A stretch of 64,000 nucleotides of DNA from Torymus aiolomorphi (lineage: Eukaryota; Arthropoda; Insecta; Hymenoptera; Torymidae), in contig CM070873.1 in the NCBI GenBank assembly GCA_036365515.1, positions 262,677,575-262,741,574 of the forward strand. The letters are read 5' to 3'. Below, in pieces: positions 11,706-23,423 of the stretch (positions are counted from its first letter, which is position 1; every line of letters begins with the position of its first letter). The notes under the pieces are model-generated. The model was not told the DNA's origin, ran no database searches, and worked only from the letters and a program-made list of their open reading frames with translations. Made by a program: the position numbers and the translations under genes.

Positions 11706-13042
11706 CCCGAACGGAAAATGAATAGGGCTTGCCTTAGATGTTTATAAGGGCCCAATCAGGTTCTCCGTAAGGATCCCTAGCAAGGCGCTCCCGTCCGGCC
11801 CCGATAAGTCCTGATACGGACAAACGCCATATAAGGACTACCACATTGACCTTGACTAGGACCTGACATTCATTTCCAAGTTCCTACAGAAGCCTTATAA
11901 TATCGCATGTACGTGGTTTCAGTTTTGAGGTTAAAATAAATTTTCGCTGTTTTGTTACTTTGGCGTTATTATGCGGGTTGCTTGTCTAAAACAACTTAAT
12001 GATGATTTCTTAATCATTTCGGGCGACTTTAGAGCTTCGCGCGCGATTAGTTATTTAATACAGGAAATTAAGAAGAATAGGAAACTAGACAAGATTTTGT
12101 TTATAGGTGTAACCGATAATATTGGTATAAATAAGAACATTCTCAAGACATTTTTTTTTTAACTGCGATATTTCTTTTTTTATATGAATCACTAGTAGAG
12201 CTCTAAGATAAATAACATTTTAAAAGATCGATCGACTGGGGAGTTACGTGGTTCCAAATTAGCTCTGCCGAATGCCCTTCATTCAGCGCCACCATCCTAC
12301 CTTTTCTGCACTAAATTACTTAGCTCTTTAATGTACGACCTGCCGATGGTGACGCTGATAGAGAGGCATTCATCTGACACTTAAGGTGATGTCGGAGCCA
12401 CGTTGATTGGTTGAAAATTTCCTAACCTCAAAAACTTTATATCATAAATAAAAAAAAGTGTACAATCGTAAAGCACAAAAATACGGTGATCGCGTATTCT
12501 TGTTATAATAAGGAATAAAAAAAATTGTTGTTTTTATTCCTTATTATAACAACAATTTTTACATTTGACAATGGGGAGTAAAATTGTGAATACAATTACA
12601 AACTCAAGTTATAATAAGGAATGTTTATAAATGTTATACAGCATTTAATAATTTTTAGTTAAACCAAACAATGGGAAATACGAGGCGAGGTGAGGATGAC
12701 GTTTCACATAGAAAATTGTAAGATGACCGTCACTGTTACGTAATTCCACGCGTCAATTTTAAGAATATTGCATTATATAAATTATTGAAAATGCTGCGAT
12801 TCCGCGTTCTTTGCACGATAAAAAATCGTTAGCAACTTAATTTTCTGTATTACGAAGTAAATTTCGCGCGAACAATGGGAAATGCGGCTCGAGATGGAGG
12901 TCACCATTACATCCCCTTAACCACGTGATCACCAAACCATTTGAAAATGCAATTCAATTTAAAAATGTTATAAAATAACATATATTTTTCTAAGGCATCG
13001 GACAAGGCCCTAATGGTAGCCCTAAGTCAATTTCCGTTCGGG
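11706..13042. mobile_element. Candidate terminal-inverted-repeat element, about 1.34 kb
   Basis: CCCGAACGGAAAATGAATAG at 11706 is matched in inverted orientation by the sequence ending TTTCCGTTCGGG at 13042; further in, AGGGCTTGCCTTAG pairs imperfectly with CTAATGGTAGCCCT. No clear target duplication was found at the edges. Inside are a 63-codon frame (11971-12162) of unknown type, an imperfect foldback at about 12240-12415 (CACCATC arms) and a perfect hairpin at 12501-12551. No transposase is recognisable. Confidence 0.4.
12501..12551. repeat. Perfect hairpin, 21-bp arms
   Basis: TGTTATAATAAGGAATAAAA at 12501 is repeated exactly in inverted orientation ending at 12551, with a 9-base loop. 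A third, direct copy of its core (GTTATAATAAGGAAT) lies near 12609. Confidence 0.85.
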
Positions 13043-14000
13043 CTTCTGAATAAACCGCGATATACATGAACTAGTTATATTTTTAAAAAATGTCTACTTT
13101 CATTGCGCTTCCAAAATACTTGTCAAAATCATCAAGACTCGTCAGTGAGGCGGACAACCCCTACCCCAGACGCCATGAGTACACCCTCGATAACGCAGTT
13201 TTATATACTAACCGGAGCCTTGGCTAGCCGCTTGCGAAAGTACCACATTTTCGCTGTGCGCTATAGGCACTAACCACCTAGCGGCGAGCCGAGCAACTAC
13301 CCACGCACAACCGAGGTCCGAGACTTCCCCCCCACCCAATGACTCTTCCTCCGACCTCTCACAGATAGACAAACACACAAACCATACATACTCTACATTT
13401 TGTTCTGTTTATGTTTAAGATTTATTTTTTAATAAACACTATTTAAATACTATCCAATTTTTTTTACTTAATCAGATCCTGTTCTGATTGTATCAAAATT
13501 CCTGCCGAATCTCAACCTCGCATTTTCATTTGTTTAGGAGTTATGGTGATTTAAAATTTATCACATACGCATACGTATAAACACAGACAGCTCTTTCCAG
13601 TAAATGCATATTCCGATCCAGTACCCCCCAAATTAAAATTCATCAAGAAGTTTCGATTTCAAACAAATTTCATAGTTCCGAATCTTTCTCTCTCGTAAAG
13701 CAAAATCCCCAAGTCCCCCAAATTGGTATTAAACCTCAAGGCTCCCACCTTATCCCAAGATTTTTTCGCACCCATGACGCGCGAATTTCATGGAAAAATT
13801 CAGCCTCGTACTTTTGGGCGTGGCAACGGCGAGCGATCGCCCGCACGCCGCTTCACCTATATACACCCTATATATACCACAATTCTCTCTCTCTCTTTCT
13901 CTCTATCTCTCTCTCTCACTCCCACTCCCCCTTTTGGCACACAATTTTTCGCACCGACACGTGTAATGAAATTTCCATCCGTCGCGCGTAACACTTCATA
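13043..14000. other. Intergenic sequence left of the BEL element
   Basis: Mixed composition with a CT tract (13882-13918). A 30-base stretch near 13930 (CACAATTTTTCGCACC) resembles one near 20355 on the other side of the BEL element (CACAATTTTTTCGCACG). No gene is supported. Confidence 0.4.
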
Positions 14001-14005
14001 CCATC

Positions 14006-14319
14006 TTTAGTAGAAATCCAGGGCGTGGTTCTTTTTAAATAAACAATTCGGAATGACTCAAAAGAATTGTGCAGTTTATTATCAATCCAACAATGGCTTT
14101 TCACTTACAAGTATCTTATTAGGTCTTGAGACGCTTACTTCGCTCATACCTTCAGCTCTCGGTGGATTAACCACACCGGTCGCTCGCTTGAGGGGTTCTG
14201 TCGCCGGGGCTCCGCGCTCTCATCCCGAGCGCCGCGCCGGTAACATCTCTTCACCGCGCTCTACATTATCTGCGTCTTACTCGCATCGGCTTTCGTCCGC
14301 TCTAACGTTAGCCACGACA
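14006..14319 (-). repeat. BEL/Pao 3' LTR
   Basis: On the minus strand it runs from TGTCGTGGC to CTACTAAA, so it has the usual TG start but not the usual CA end. By eye it differs from the other LTR at about nine positions, all transitions. An AATAAA in LTR sense is visible near its end region (TTTATTTAAAAAG on the minus strand). Confidence 0.92.
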
Positions 14320-14332
14320 TCCTCCCCCCCTT
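14320..14332 (-). other. BEL polypurine tract
   Basis: The minus strand reads AAGGGGGGGAGGA immediately before the 3' LTR, the expected primer site for plus-strand synthesis. Confidence 0.85.
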
Positions 14333-14429
14333 AGGTGAGGAAATCCTTTTATTTATGTGCCCAACGAAAATGTACAACAGGTTTATATAACAATGAGTTA
14401 TTGATTACATATTGGCAAGAAAACTATAA

Positions 14430-17400
14430 TTATTTTTCAAAACGCTTTGGCTTTTTTATCACGCGTCCACTTCTCGTGGTTACATTGTCTACGTTGCCAT
14501 TTTCGGGATTTACAGTTAAAATATCTCCCTTATCTCTACCATTTGTGGCAATCACATTGGAATCATCCGCATGTTTTCTTGTTTTTTCTTTTTCGGATAA
14601 AGATTGTGCTAGTTCAGCATTTTCATGGGATATTTCCAATGGATACAACCTTTGTATTGCGCGCTTAAGTATACCATTTTTTGTTTTCAACATAAACACT
14701 CTCGCATTACCGTCTTTACCTGGAATAGCATCGATCACTCGCGCAAGTGGCCAGTCAATTGAGTACCACATCGCCTACATTTATCTTTCGCATTTCAGAC
14801 TTTTTGTTTTTCAAAATTAATTGGCTTAAATACTCATTTCTAAATCTCAATCGAAGCGCATCTAAAATCTTCTGCTTATATCTAAGTTTTTTATTCAATT
14901 TGCTATGATATAGCATGTCGCAGTCTGGAGTGCCGATTTCCTGAGTCTCGCGCAAAAAACATGACGGCGTTAAAGGTATCAAGTCTTCGGGATCCTCCGA
15001 GACGTACGTTAGAGGTCGAGAGTTTATAATAGCCTCGGCATCGCACAATGTAGTAGACATACTTTCATAAGATAGACTAGCTTTTCCAAGCACTTTACGC
15101 AAAATTACTTTCAAAACACCAACCAATCTTTCCCACCAAACGCCCCACCACGGCGCTGATGGTGGGTTAAAATACCACTCTATCTGAGAAGCTGTACTAT
15201 GTTTAGTGATTGTTTCCCAGTTTAGTCCCTCAAAAGCGTTAGCAGCACCTGCAAAATTCGTTCCGTTATCGCTATATATTGTACACGGTCGACCGCGCCT
15301 CGCTATGAATCTACGCAAACATTGTAAAAACTCTTCAGTTGACAGCGATGATGCTAGCTCGAGGTGAATCGCGCGATATACAGCGCACGTGAAAATACAC
15401 ACCCAACTCTTAACCCCTCCGCGCAAAAATAACGGTCCTGCGAAATCGACGCCGACCACTTCGAAAATTCGTGCGTCCCGCACGCGATTAATAGGCAAGG
15501 GAGGGGTCTCGGATTGTATATTTTTGGATTTCTGTTTTTTACAAATAACGCACTTAGATACGATTGACTTTACTATACTACGAAGAGAAATTATCCAAAA
15601 CCTTTCACGGATATTGGACATCATTATTTGACAGCCTACATGCCCCAATCGCTCGTGAATTTCTCTCACCATTAAATAAATGATATCATGTTTGTCTAAT
15701 AAAATGGGACATAAGAAGTTTACCTCATCATTACGATTTGATATCTTTGTTTTTATAACCCGTATTCCGTCTTTATCCAACATAGTCTTAAAAGATGCTA
15801 GTTTATTTTTATTTGAACTATTAAATGCTTGTTCTTGTAAAAACTTTAACAATTTGGTTTCTGCCTCTTTTATTTCAGCATATGTCAGACGTAACTGTTT
15901 CGTTGTTTCACTGCAAAATTGCGTTCCCTTTTGAAACGCGATTCCCGATATTTTTCTCTCATCAATACGTGTTCGACAATTACTTAAAAAACGATTTGCC
16001 CAAGCTAAGAATCGGATCAATTGCGTACACGACGAAAAAATATCACTCGCCTTAAAATTACAACTATTATTAATCATTTGGATCAGAGAACATTTCTTAA
16101 GTTCTGCCGACACCTCTTTCTCGTTTACGTTTCTTTGTATCATCGGCCACTCTGTCTCCGTTTTGCGCAACTACTGAGAGCCTGACCACCACTCCGAATC
16201 AATTAAACGCGATACGTTACAGCCCCGCGACGGCAGATCTGCGGGGTTATTTTACTTGGCACGTACTTCCAATTATTTTCTTTCGAATAAAATCTAATCT
16301 CTTTTACTCGATTTTGCACGAATGTATTCCACTGCGTATCTCGTTCAATCCACGTCAATACTGTTGTCGAATCCGACCAGTATGTTACCTGTGATATTTT
16401 CCGTTTTAAAGAACTTATAACCGAACTCGTTTATCGCACGGCTATCGTAGCCGCCATTAGTTCTAAGCGGGGTATCGTCGATTTTTTCGGCGCTATGCGT
16501 GACCTGGCCGACAACAACTGAACGCGCACGGCGGATCCGTCCTCAACTCTCGCGAATACGGCGGCAGCGTATGCAACGCCGCTCGCGTCTCCGAACGCGT
16601 GTATTGTCAGGTTGCCCGTACCGAGCGCGCGAGGTATCTCGATTTGATCCAATCGGTGTAATTCTATTAACCATTGTCTAAACTTATTGCTACGGATATT
16701 GTCAATGGGTGTATCCCAGTCCATTTTTCCGGCCCATAATTCCTGTAAAAGTAATTTCGGCGATAAAGATACGGGACACGTGAAGCCTATAGGATCGAAA
16801 ATTCGACTAGCTGCGGAGAGTATCACTCTCTTTGTAATAATGTCTGGGGAATTTATTTTTAAAACTTCTGGATTTATTGCAAGCTTTCCGAGCAGTCGTC
16901 CGAGCTTTCCCATCCACGCAAGTCGAAACCTCCCGTAGCCATTACAGCTTTCGCCTCTTGAATAAAAGTCCGCATTTCATCTGAAGAGTTTACACTAGTA
17001 ACGCAATCATCGACGTAGAACGCCTCTTTTAATTTCAATACAGTTTCTTCCGACCATTCAACTTTTTTTATTTCCTTTACTTTGTTTAATGCTGTATCTA
17101 ATAATAAGTCGATAATTGCGGCTAGAATAAATGAACTACACGCTAACCCGAACACGATACGACAATGACGAAAAACAACGATCTCTTTATTTATTACCCA
17201 CAAAAATCGTAGTAAATCTCTATCGCATTTGTTCACCGATATCTGCAAAAATGCCTTTCTTATATCGGCAACTAACCCTATCTTGGACTCACGAAATCGA
17301 TTTAGTGATGACGGCACGAGATCGATTAAATTGGGACCTACTTCAAGGCATTGATTTAGTGAGGGGTATCCTTTCTTTTGCGCTGATGCATCGAATACGG

Positions 17401-18430
17401 GTCTAATTTTCGTCGAACCATATGATTTAACCACCGGCTGGTGTGGTAGGTAGTGGCAAAACTTGTTAACGCTGACTTCAGGTGCCCTTTCAATAATACC
17501 CTCCGCTTCCCACTGTTTGAAAATATTATCATACGCCGTTAAAATGCCTTGAGTTTCTAGTCTACTAATGGTCTTTGTTAATCTGTTGCGCGAAATATCG
17601 TAATTACTTGACACGGACGTATGATTTTCTAACAGCGGCAGCCGCACTTCATAACGCCCGTCTGTATTGAGCGCTGCGGTGCGTATTAAAAACTCTCGGG
17701 CCTCTTTTTCTCTCAGTGCTCTTTCCGATTTTTCAATAGGATCTTTAATACCGAGCACATCTAAAAGCCATAAATCTGACACGCTGGCCTCTTGCGCGAA
17801 CATGGATGCTATCATAGTGACTGTATCGGATTTTATAGAATTGTCATGCACCTTTCCTAATATCGTCCACCCTAAGTGAGTTTCAAACGCGATTAGGCCA
17901 TTGTCCAATTCAATCTTTTTTCCCGTCATCAATTTCCCCTGAACATCCGCGCCTATAAGTACATCTATGACTTTAGACTCCCCTCCTACATCAGAAAGGA
18001 AAATGTTTTTTGAACGCAATTTTTCTATAGAGCTATCACTCTTAATAGTCGGAATCGTATTACAGATTGTATGTTGATTCATTACTGTGAAATTACACGC
18101 ATATTTATTATCTAAACTCTTCATACGCACCCGGAATATTTCTAGTGTTTCGATTTGAGATTGGTGTCCGCCAAACAAGGAATGAACAATGTCTTGTTTA
18201 CCTATGCGTTCATAACCTAATTCCTTAGCTAATTCAGTGCAAATGTACGAGCGCTCTGACCCCGAATCCAAAACTACTCGTACAATTCTCTCGCCCGTGT
18301 CCGAAAACAACATCACGCGCAGTGTTTGTAAACGGACGGCTGGAGAGCCACACATCGACGCGAGATTGTTTTCCCTAAGTTCGACCTTCTCATTCGCGCT
18401 AGTACTTTCTTTCGTGGACACGGTCGGGCA
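14430..18430 (-). pseudogene. BEL/Pao pol (protease-RT-RNase H-integrase), multiply broken
   Basis: On the minus strand from 18430: an aspartic protease region with LDSGSERSYI; reverse transcriptase with VADIRKAFLQIS and the catalytic YVDD; RNase H with FGDASGVAYAAAVF; an integrase zinc domain (H-H-C-C, HERLGHVGCQ ... CVICKKQK); and the DDE core (VGVDFAGPLF; YSDNGTNF; the glutamate in DAEAIINSRPLTY). The C-terminal WPLARVIDAIPGKDG block is typical of BEL integrases. Breaks: a frameshift at about 16.88-16.91 kb, a stop at 16431-16433, a frameshift at about 16.245 kb, a stop at 16171-16173 and a frame change or small deletion at about 14.76 kb. Products would be cytoplasmic capsid-associated enzymes; none can be made intact here. 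Confidence 0.93.
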
Positions 18431-18563
18431 CAGCGGTGCTAGACAAAAAATTTTCCCCACGAGTGCTAGCTGACTTCAGAGCGGTTAGGTTCGGGAGTCC
18501 CGAACCTAACCGCTCTGAAGTCAGCTAGCACTCGTGGGGAAAATTTTTTGTCTAGCACCGCTG
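18431..18563. mobile_element. hAT-like palindromic MITE inserted in the BEL coding region
   Basis: The arms 18431-18496 and 18498-18563 are perfect inverted repeats of 66 bases with a single G between them. The ends read CAGCGGTGCTAG, matching the usual CAG start of hAT elements. The flanks GTCGGGCA at 18423-18430 and 18564-18571 are an exact 8-bp direct duplication, the hAT target-site size. The insertion separates the gag-like and protease/RT frames, and both frames read into it and stop. The perfect arms indicate a recent insertion or recent copying. Confidence 0.92.
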
Positions 18564-19972
18564 GTCGGGCACATCAACAGCGTATGTCGTTTCGAGCACC
18601 ACTCACATTTTATACGCACCCTACATTTTTTAGCGATATGGCCCCGATTTAGACAATAAGAGCATGCGTTCTCCCGTTTTATAACATCCTTCCGTTCGTT
18701 GAACGTTAGCTTACGCGCGGCATCGCATTCATGACTCTCGTGAGTGAGCCCGCAAAATATACAATTAGCTTGTTTTTCTTTCACTGCGAGTAGCGCGCTC
18801 GCGGTAGCTACATCTTTCGCCGTCTCAGTTTTACCTTTTACCTTCTTTTGCTTCTCGGGCTCAGAGTGCGCGGCGAATCCCTGAAGCGCCATCTCGATCC
18901 GCTCCTCGTTTTCAACCTCTAGCTGTAAGAATTCAAGAAGACGCGCAAGTCTGTCTTTCGCCCGGTCCGTATTGTTTCCGTTGTTTCCATCTCCGTTCTC
19001 GGCTGCTGCGCCTGCCGTTTGATGCTGACCGCTGCGCTGCCATGCTCTCAGAACCTCTTCCGGTAGCGCTGATTCGACTAATGGATAAAGCATAGCTGCG
19101 CATTTATCAGTGGTTACTCCTAGGGTTTCTAGCGCGCGTATGTACGACTCAACCTTATCGTAAATGTTAGTGAGCGTCATTTTGTTCCCCGAGGTCGCAT
19201 TCTGCAGCACAAGCCCAAGCAATTCTCTTACGTAGAATTCAACGACTATATCATCTCGTTCGAATAGCGTCTTCATACTGGTGATCACTTTGTCGTAGTT
19301 GTCGGCCGTAGGAGGAAAACTATTGATTAATTCACTTGCTCTTGATCCAGGAACGGCAATCTGAATTAAGTATTGAAACTTGTCCTCTTTGCTTAGATTT
19401 ACGTTGTCGTTTATCTTTTTAAATTGGCTCCAAAAAGGTAACCACTCCTTTATTTTTCCGTGGAATTGCGGCAACTCGATGGCAGGGAGTTTCATAACTT
19501 TCGGTGCGAAATTCGTGGAAACTCCTGACGTATTTACCGGCATCGTCGAATTCAGGCCCCTAACTTTCATTTTAGCCGTCAAAAATTGCGTCTTGTATAC
19601 GATACTTGATTCGAGCTCCTTTTCTATTTCCGCTTCAGCCATGTTGGATTCGTAGAGGGCTTGGTTATACGATTCATGTGCAGCGTCTAATTCTAACATC
19701 TTGGATTCTAAAAACTGGAATGCCACTAATCTTTCTTCTGAGGTGAAGTCACCCTCCATTTTGGACGAGAAAGCCGTAAGTACTTTTGTAAAAGCCGTTC
19801 GCAATGCTTTACGTCGCTTTTTGATGGCATCCATGTTTGCTTTGTTGCACGTTCGCACTATTAACTCGCGCACGATAGAATTCACAGTCTGTAACCGCTC
19901 TTCTAACACCAATTCCTCGAACAGGGTTTCTTCAGACCGAGTTTCTACTCCAGGTCCTGTCACGGTCGCCAC
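18564..19972 (-). pseudogene. BEL/Pao gag, cut off by the MITE
   Basis: About 470 residues of retroelement gag on the minus strand. The C-terminal part carries zinc knuckles: CIFCGLTHESHEC (C-x2-C-x3-H-x4-C), CSYCLNRGHIAKKC (C-x2-C-x4-H-x4-C) and CEWCSKRHTLLMC. The central part (ELPQFHGKIKEWLPFWSQF) is typical of the gag domain next to BEL/Pao pol. The frame is open through the primer-binding site without an ATG. The first in-frame ATG is at about residue 47 (19832-19834), so either the N-terminus has decayed or initiation is unusual. The reading frame enters the MITE at 18563 and ends at 18521. Confidence 0.92.
19953..19971 (-). other. BEL primer-binding site
   Basis: The minus strand reads TGGCGACCGTGACAGGACC three bases after the 5' LTR. 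It begins TGG as expected for pairing with a tRNA 3' CCA end. The exact tRNA was not identified. Confidence 0.75.
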
Positions 19973-19974
19973 GA

Positions 19975-20288
19975 TTTAGTAGAAATCCAGGGCGTGGTTC
20001 TTTTTAAATAAACAACTCGGAATGATTCAAAAGAATTGTGCAGTTTATTATCAATCCAACAATGGCTTTTCACTTACAAGTATCTTATTAGGTCTTGAGA
20101 CGCTTACTTCACTCATATCTTCAGTTCTCGGTGGATCAACCACACCGGTCGCTCGCTTGAGGGGTTCTGCCGCCGGGGCTCCGCGCTCTCGTCCCGAGCG
20201 CCGCGCCGGTAACATCTCTTCACCGCGCTCTACATTATCTGCGTCTTACTCGCATCGGCTTTCGTCCGCTCTGACGTTAGCCACGACA
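19975..20288 (-). repeat. BEL/Pao 5' LTR
   Basis: Direct repeat of 14006-14319 with the same length and termini, followed by the target duplication CCATC at 20289-20293. About 97% identical to its partner by eye. Confidence 0.92.
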
Positions 20289-20293
20289 CCATC

Positions 20294-23230
20294 TCCTCGG
20301 CGACGAACACCCACAACTATATACGAGAGTGCGCTACCACGCCTTTTATTTGGCTCACAATTTTTTCGCACGCATGGCCGCACTTGCTCTGACTCTTTCC
20401 CTCTTCCTCTTACGCACGCTAATCCTGACGAACGCGTACGCATTATTTCTGCAAATAAGCTGATCGCGTGCACCCGCTTCATTAAAGCCCTTCTTTTCGG
20501 AATGCGAGAGCGCTTCGTTCGCTCGACGACCGTTATCGTATAATATAGCTTGGACGAGGGACAGAGAGAGCTTTCCCCCTCTCACTCTCACGCGCTCTCA
20601 CCGATGAATCCGCGCCGTAATTAATTTACATCGAGCGTTTCGCGCCCGCGGGCTTGTTAAAGTAATCCAGGCATCTTTCACGGGCTTAATGAGTCGGTAT
20701 TAATATTATCGCACACTCGCGCAGGAGCGCACGCTGTGTGTGTGTGTGTGTGCGTGTGGCCGTTTCCCCAGAGCTCCGTGTATTCGGGGCTCATTAAGCG
20801 ATACGCCGTAAAATGTCGGCATCCTCGTGCGGCTGGCATTCGCCACCGGCGCGCGCTTATCACACACACATACACACACGCATACACACACACACACACA
20901 CACACATACACCCACACACACACACACACACACACACGTACGCACACAGAGGCGGTCCATCCTGTCAGGCAGCAGCCGTCGCTTCGGCTCCCGCAACTCG
21001 TTTTCTATTTCATTACTTACCCTCGGGGCGCGACGGCGACGGCGGCGGTGCTGGTGAATCCAGCGGTGGCGAAAAGTAAAAATGACCGTAGGCGACTAAT
21101 TTTAGGCGCGCCATTTACGACGCCACGGCCGCCGTACGTAAAGGTAGTTGCCGCGAATGATTTATCTGCTCGAGTTTTTTTGCATTGGGTCATGCGCCCG
21201 CGTGGCAAACGGGGCAGGATGATGGCGTGTGCGATTTCGAGCGTGTACGTATGTTTTATTCAAGTTAATTTTTCGTGAACTGTACATTGCGAAAGTGTGT
21301 AGGGTTCGGGGAGGGTGATTTGTATGCCTTTGCGGAATATTCACAAGTTTCGCGCGAGTTAATTGCTCGTAAATTTGGCTTTGTTGTACATGGTCAAACT
21401 AATAATTTATTATGAAAATAAATGTAAATATTTTTATTTATCTTAGCGTAAAGTTTATATTCGCTGAATAATTCTTCGGCTGGAATATTAATAATTCATT
21501 GCGGAACCATATAAATATTCATAAAATAAAAGGTTATTTATTCTCGTAACTATAAACATATACGAATAAAACGCGAAATTCCGACTAAATTTCCGCGCGA
21601 AATATTGGGCGACTATAAAACATGAATAATATTTCCTTTCTTACGATATCATTAAAAACCGCGCGCATTCCGTAATTCACGGTTTTATCATTTTTACATT
21701 TTGCCGAAAATATAGTCCCCAATTAATTTACCCGCACACATTATATTATACTCCCGGCGCGGCGCTGTAAATTTCTATATATTGTCGGATTATGCGCAGC
21801 CGCCGAGCTTATTCGCTTTACTCAAATGCAAAGTCATTTAAAGTAACATTCAAATCACGTATTTGCGGTTCGTAACACGTTCCAGTTCATCAAAACATAC
21901 AGCGCGCGCGCGCGCGTGCATCATACACATTGCTTCACATATACATGTAAGTCCAGTGCGCGTGCTGTCGGCGGTTATAGTTGCAGTTGGTTGCAGGTCG
22001 TCGCTCTACCATAGTAAATAATCGAAGTCTACAGTGTGCCACACTCTGAACTAATAACTTTTCAAAATGAAATATAACGCGAGCGCGATAAAACACAACG
22101 TCAACCTGCCTTTCTTTCTCATCTTCTCCGGACAATATCAAGGCACGTCGATATTCCCATTTATAGGCAAAAAATTCGAAATTTCGCGAATATGTTCGTC
22201 GTCGAAGCGCGTCAGCGAGCTCGTTAAAATTTTAACAGTGGTTATGCGAGCGTGTGCCCGTGATGCACGTACGCTCGCAGGCATTTTCAATGCGGGTCGA
22301 TAATAATGATAGCGCGCCGGCGCGATCTCATGCTGCGATATTAAGTTTACATAATTCCACGAACAACGCAACTATACATACCAGCAGTAGTAGCAGCAGC
22401 AGCCTTTGACGCGCGTAGCACACACAGTGCGCGCGAGGGTAAATTCAAAGAGCGGCTGCTGCGTGTTCGTGTGTGCACGCGATGGGCGGCGGCGGTGGCG
22501 TTCGCCGAACAGCTGCAGATGGCACGCGCGAGTGGGGAAAGCAACTTGTGGCACGGTTAATCAGATAAAAGTCGCGCTATGTACACTCTCTCTCCCGACA
22601 AAAGGCTCTCGCGCACTAGGACCGCAAATGAAAGATAAAAGCTGCGGGCCGTAACCGTGGCACTTAAAAAGACGCTCGCGAGGAGAGCAGCGGACAACGC
22701 TGTGGCGAATTAAGGATATCGACGGTTCATTTTCCGTCTTCCCCTTACCGCTATCCTGCGTAAACGCAACGCGGCCGTTTCTGCACGGGGGCCAAAGACT
22801 TTAAGCCGCGTGGGAGGATGGGGCTGAGGAGGAGAAGGGTATATAGGCTGCCGGCGCTCGGCTTTATTACTGCATCCCTAGAAAGTAAGCGCGCAGTGCT
22901 GTGCTGCCGTGGAAAGGGATAGAGGGAAAGGGCGAGAGAGAAAGGAAAAAAGCGGCCGTCGGAGAGGTCGAGCTTTAAAACGCGAGATGAAAAATGGCAG
23001 CTGCTCGAGCGTGAGATAGAAAGAGTGACGGAGAGGGAGGGAGTCGTCGCGTGCGCGCCGTCTGCTTCGCTGATCTCATTGGCAAATTATGAGCCAGAAT
23101 TCAACACTTGGGGGTGGTGAGCTCGTTTTCGGATGTCGTGAAAACGAATAGGTACTAACAGATAAATTTCAACTTGTGATTTTATTTTCACGAAAATGTA
23201 TTTAAAATGGTATTATTATTATTTTAGGAA
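20294..23230. other. Intergenic, CpG-rich with microsatellites
   Basis: Contains (GT)n at 20735-20757, a long CA array at 20863-20940, a GC alternation at 21901-21917, an AT-rich stretch (21340-21720) and CpG-rich sequence. Overlapping frames on both strands lack family features. A TATATAGG at about 22850 could be a TATA box but has no supporting gene. No RNA gene recognised. Confidence 0.6.
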
Positions 23231-23423
23231 GAATCCGCACGATCACCCTACTCCTACCCCTTACCTCGTATCCGTACCCCGTCGGATCTAAGTGAACGAG
23301 AGAAGCGGATCACTATCGAACTCGCCGATGAACATATAGTAGTCAAGATGGTGAGCCCTACAAGAAGATCCGACGGGGTACGGGTACGGAATAAGGGGCA
23401 GGGGTGGGTGATCGTGTGGATTC
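23231..23423. repeat. Foldback element, about 58-bp arms
   Basis: The left arm 23231-23289 (GAATCCGCACGATCACCC ... CCCCGTCGGATCT) is repeated in inverted orientation at 23366-23423, with about 10% mismatch and a 76-base spacer. No target duplication is evident. A frame covering the right arm is treated as spurious. Confidence 0.75.

Larger units (their letters stand above)
14006..20288 (-). mobile_element. BEL/Pao LTR retrotransposon, complete in length but decayed
   Basis: This 6,283-bp element lies on the minus strand. Two 314-bp direct repeats bound it, and the 5-bp target duplication CCATC is present at 14001-14005 and 20289-20293. Read on the minus strand the order is 5' LTR, primer-binding site, gag, protease, reverse transcriptase, RNase H, integrase, polypurine tract, 3' LTR. 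The integrase type, YVDD reverse transcriptase and three zinc knuckles in gag fit BEL/Pao. Coding capacity is lost through a MITE insertion, frameshifts and stops, so any mobility would have to come from another copy. Confidence 0.93.

Noticed and set aside
11971..12162. 63-codon ATG frame as a stand-alone gene
   Set aside because: Ends in a poly-T run, lies within a candidate TIR element and has no family features.
20678..21278. His/Thr-rich and Cys/Val-rich frames
   Set aside because: Products of the CA/GT arrays, present in several frames on both strands.
22848..22900. TATATAGG as promoter
   Set aside because: No initiator or open exon follows.
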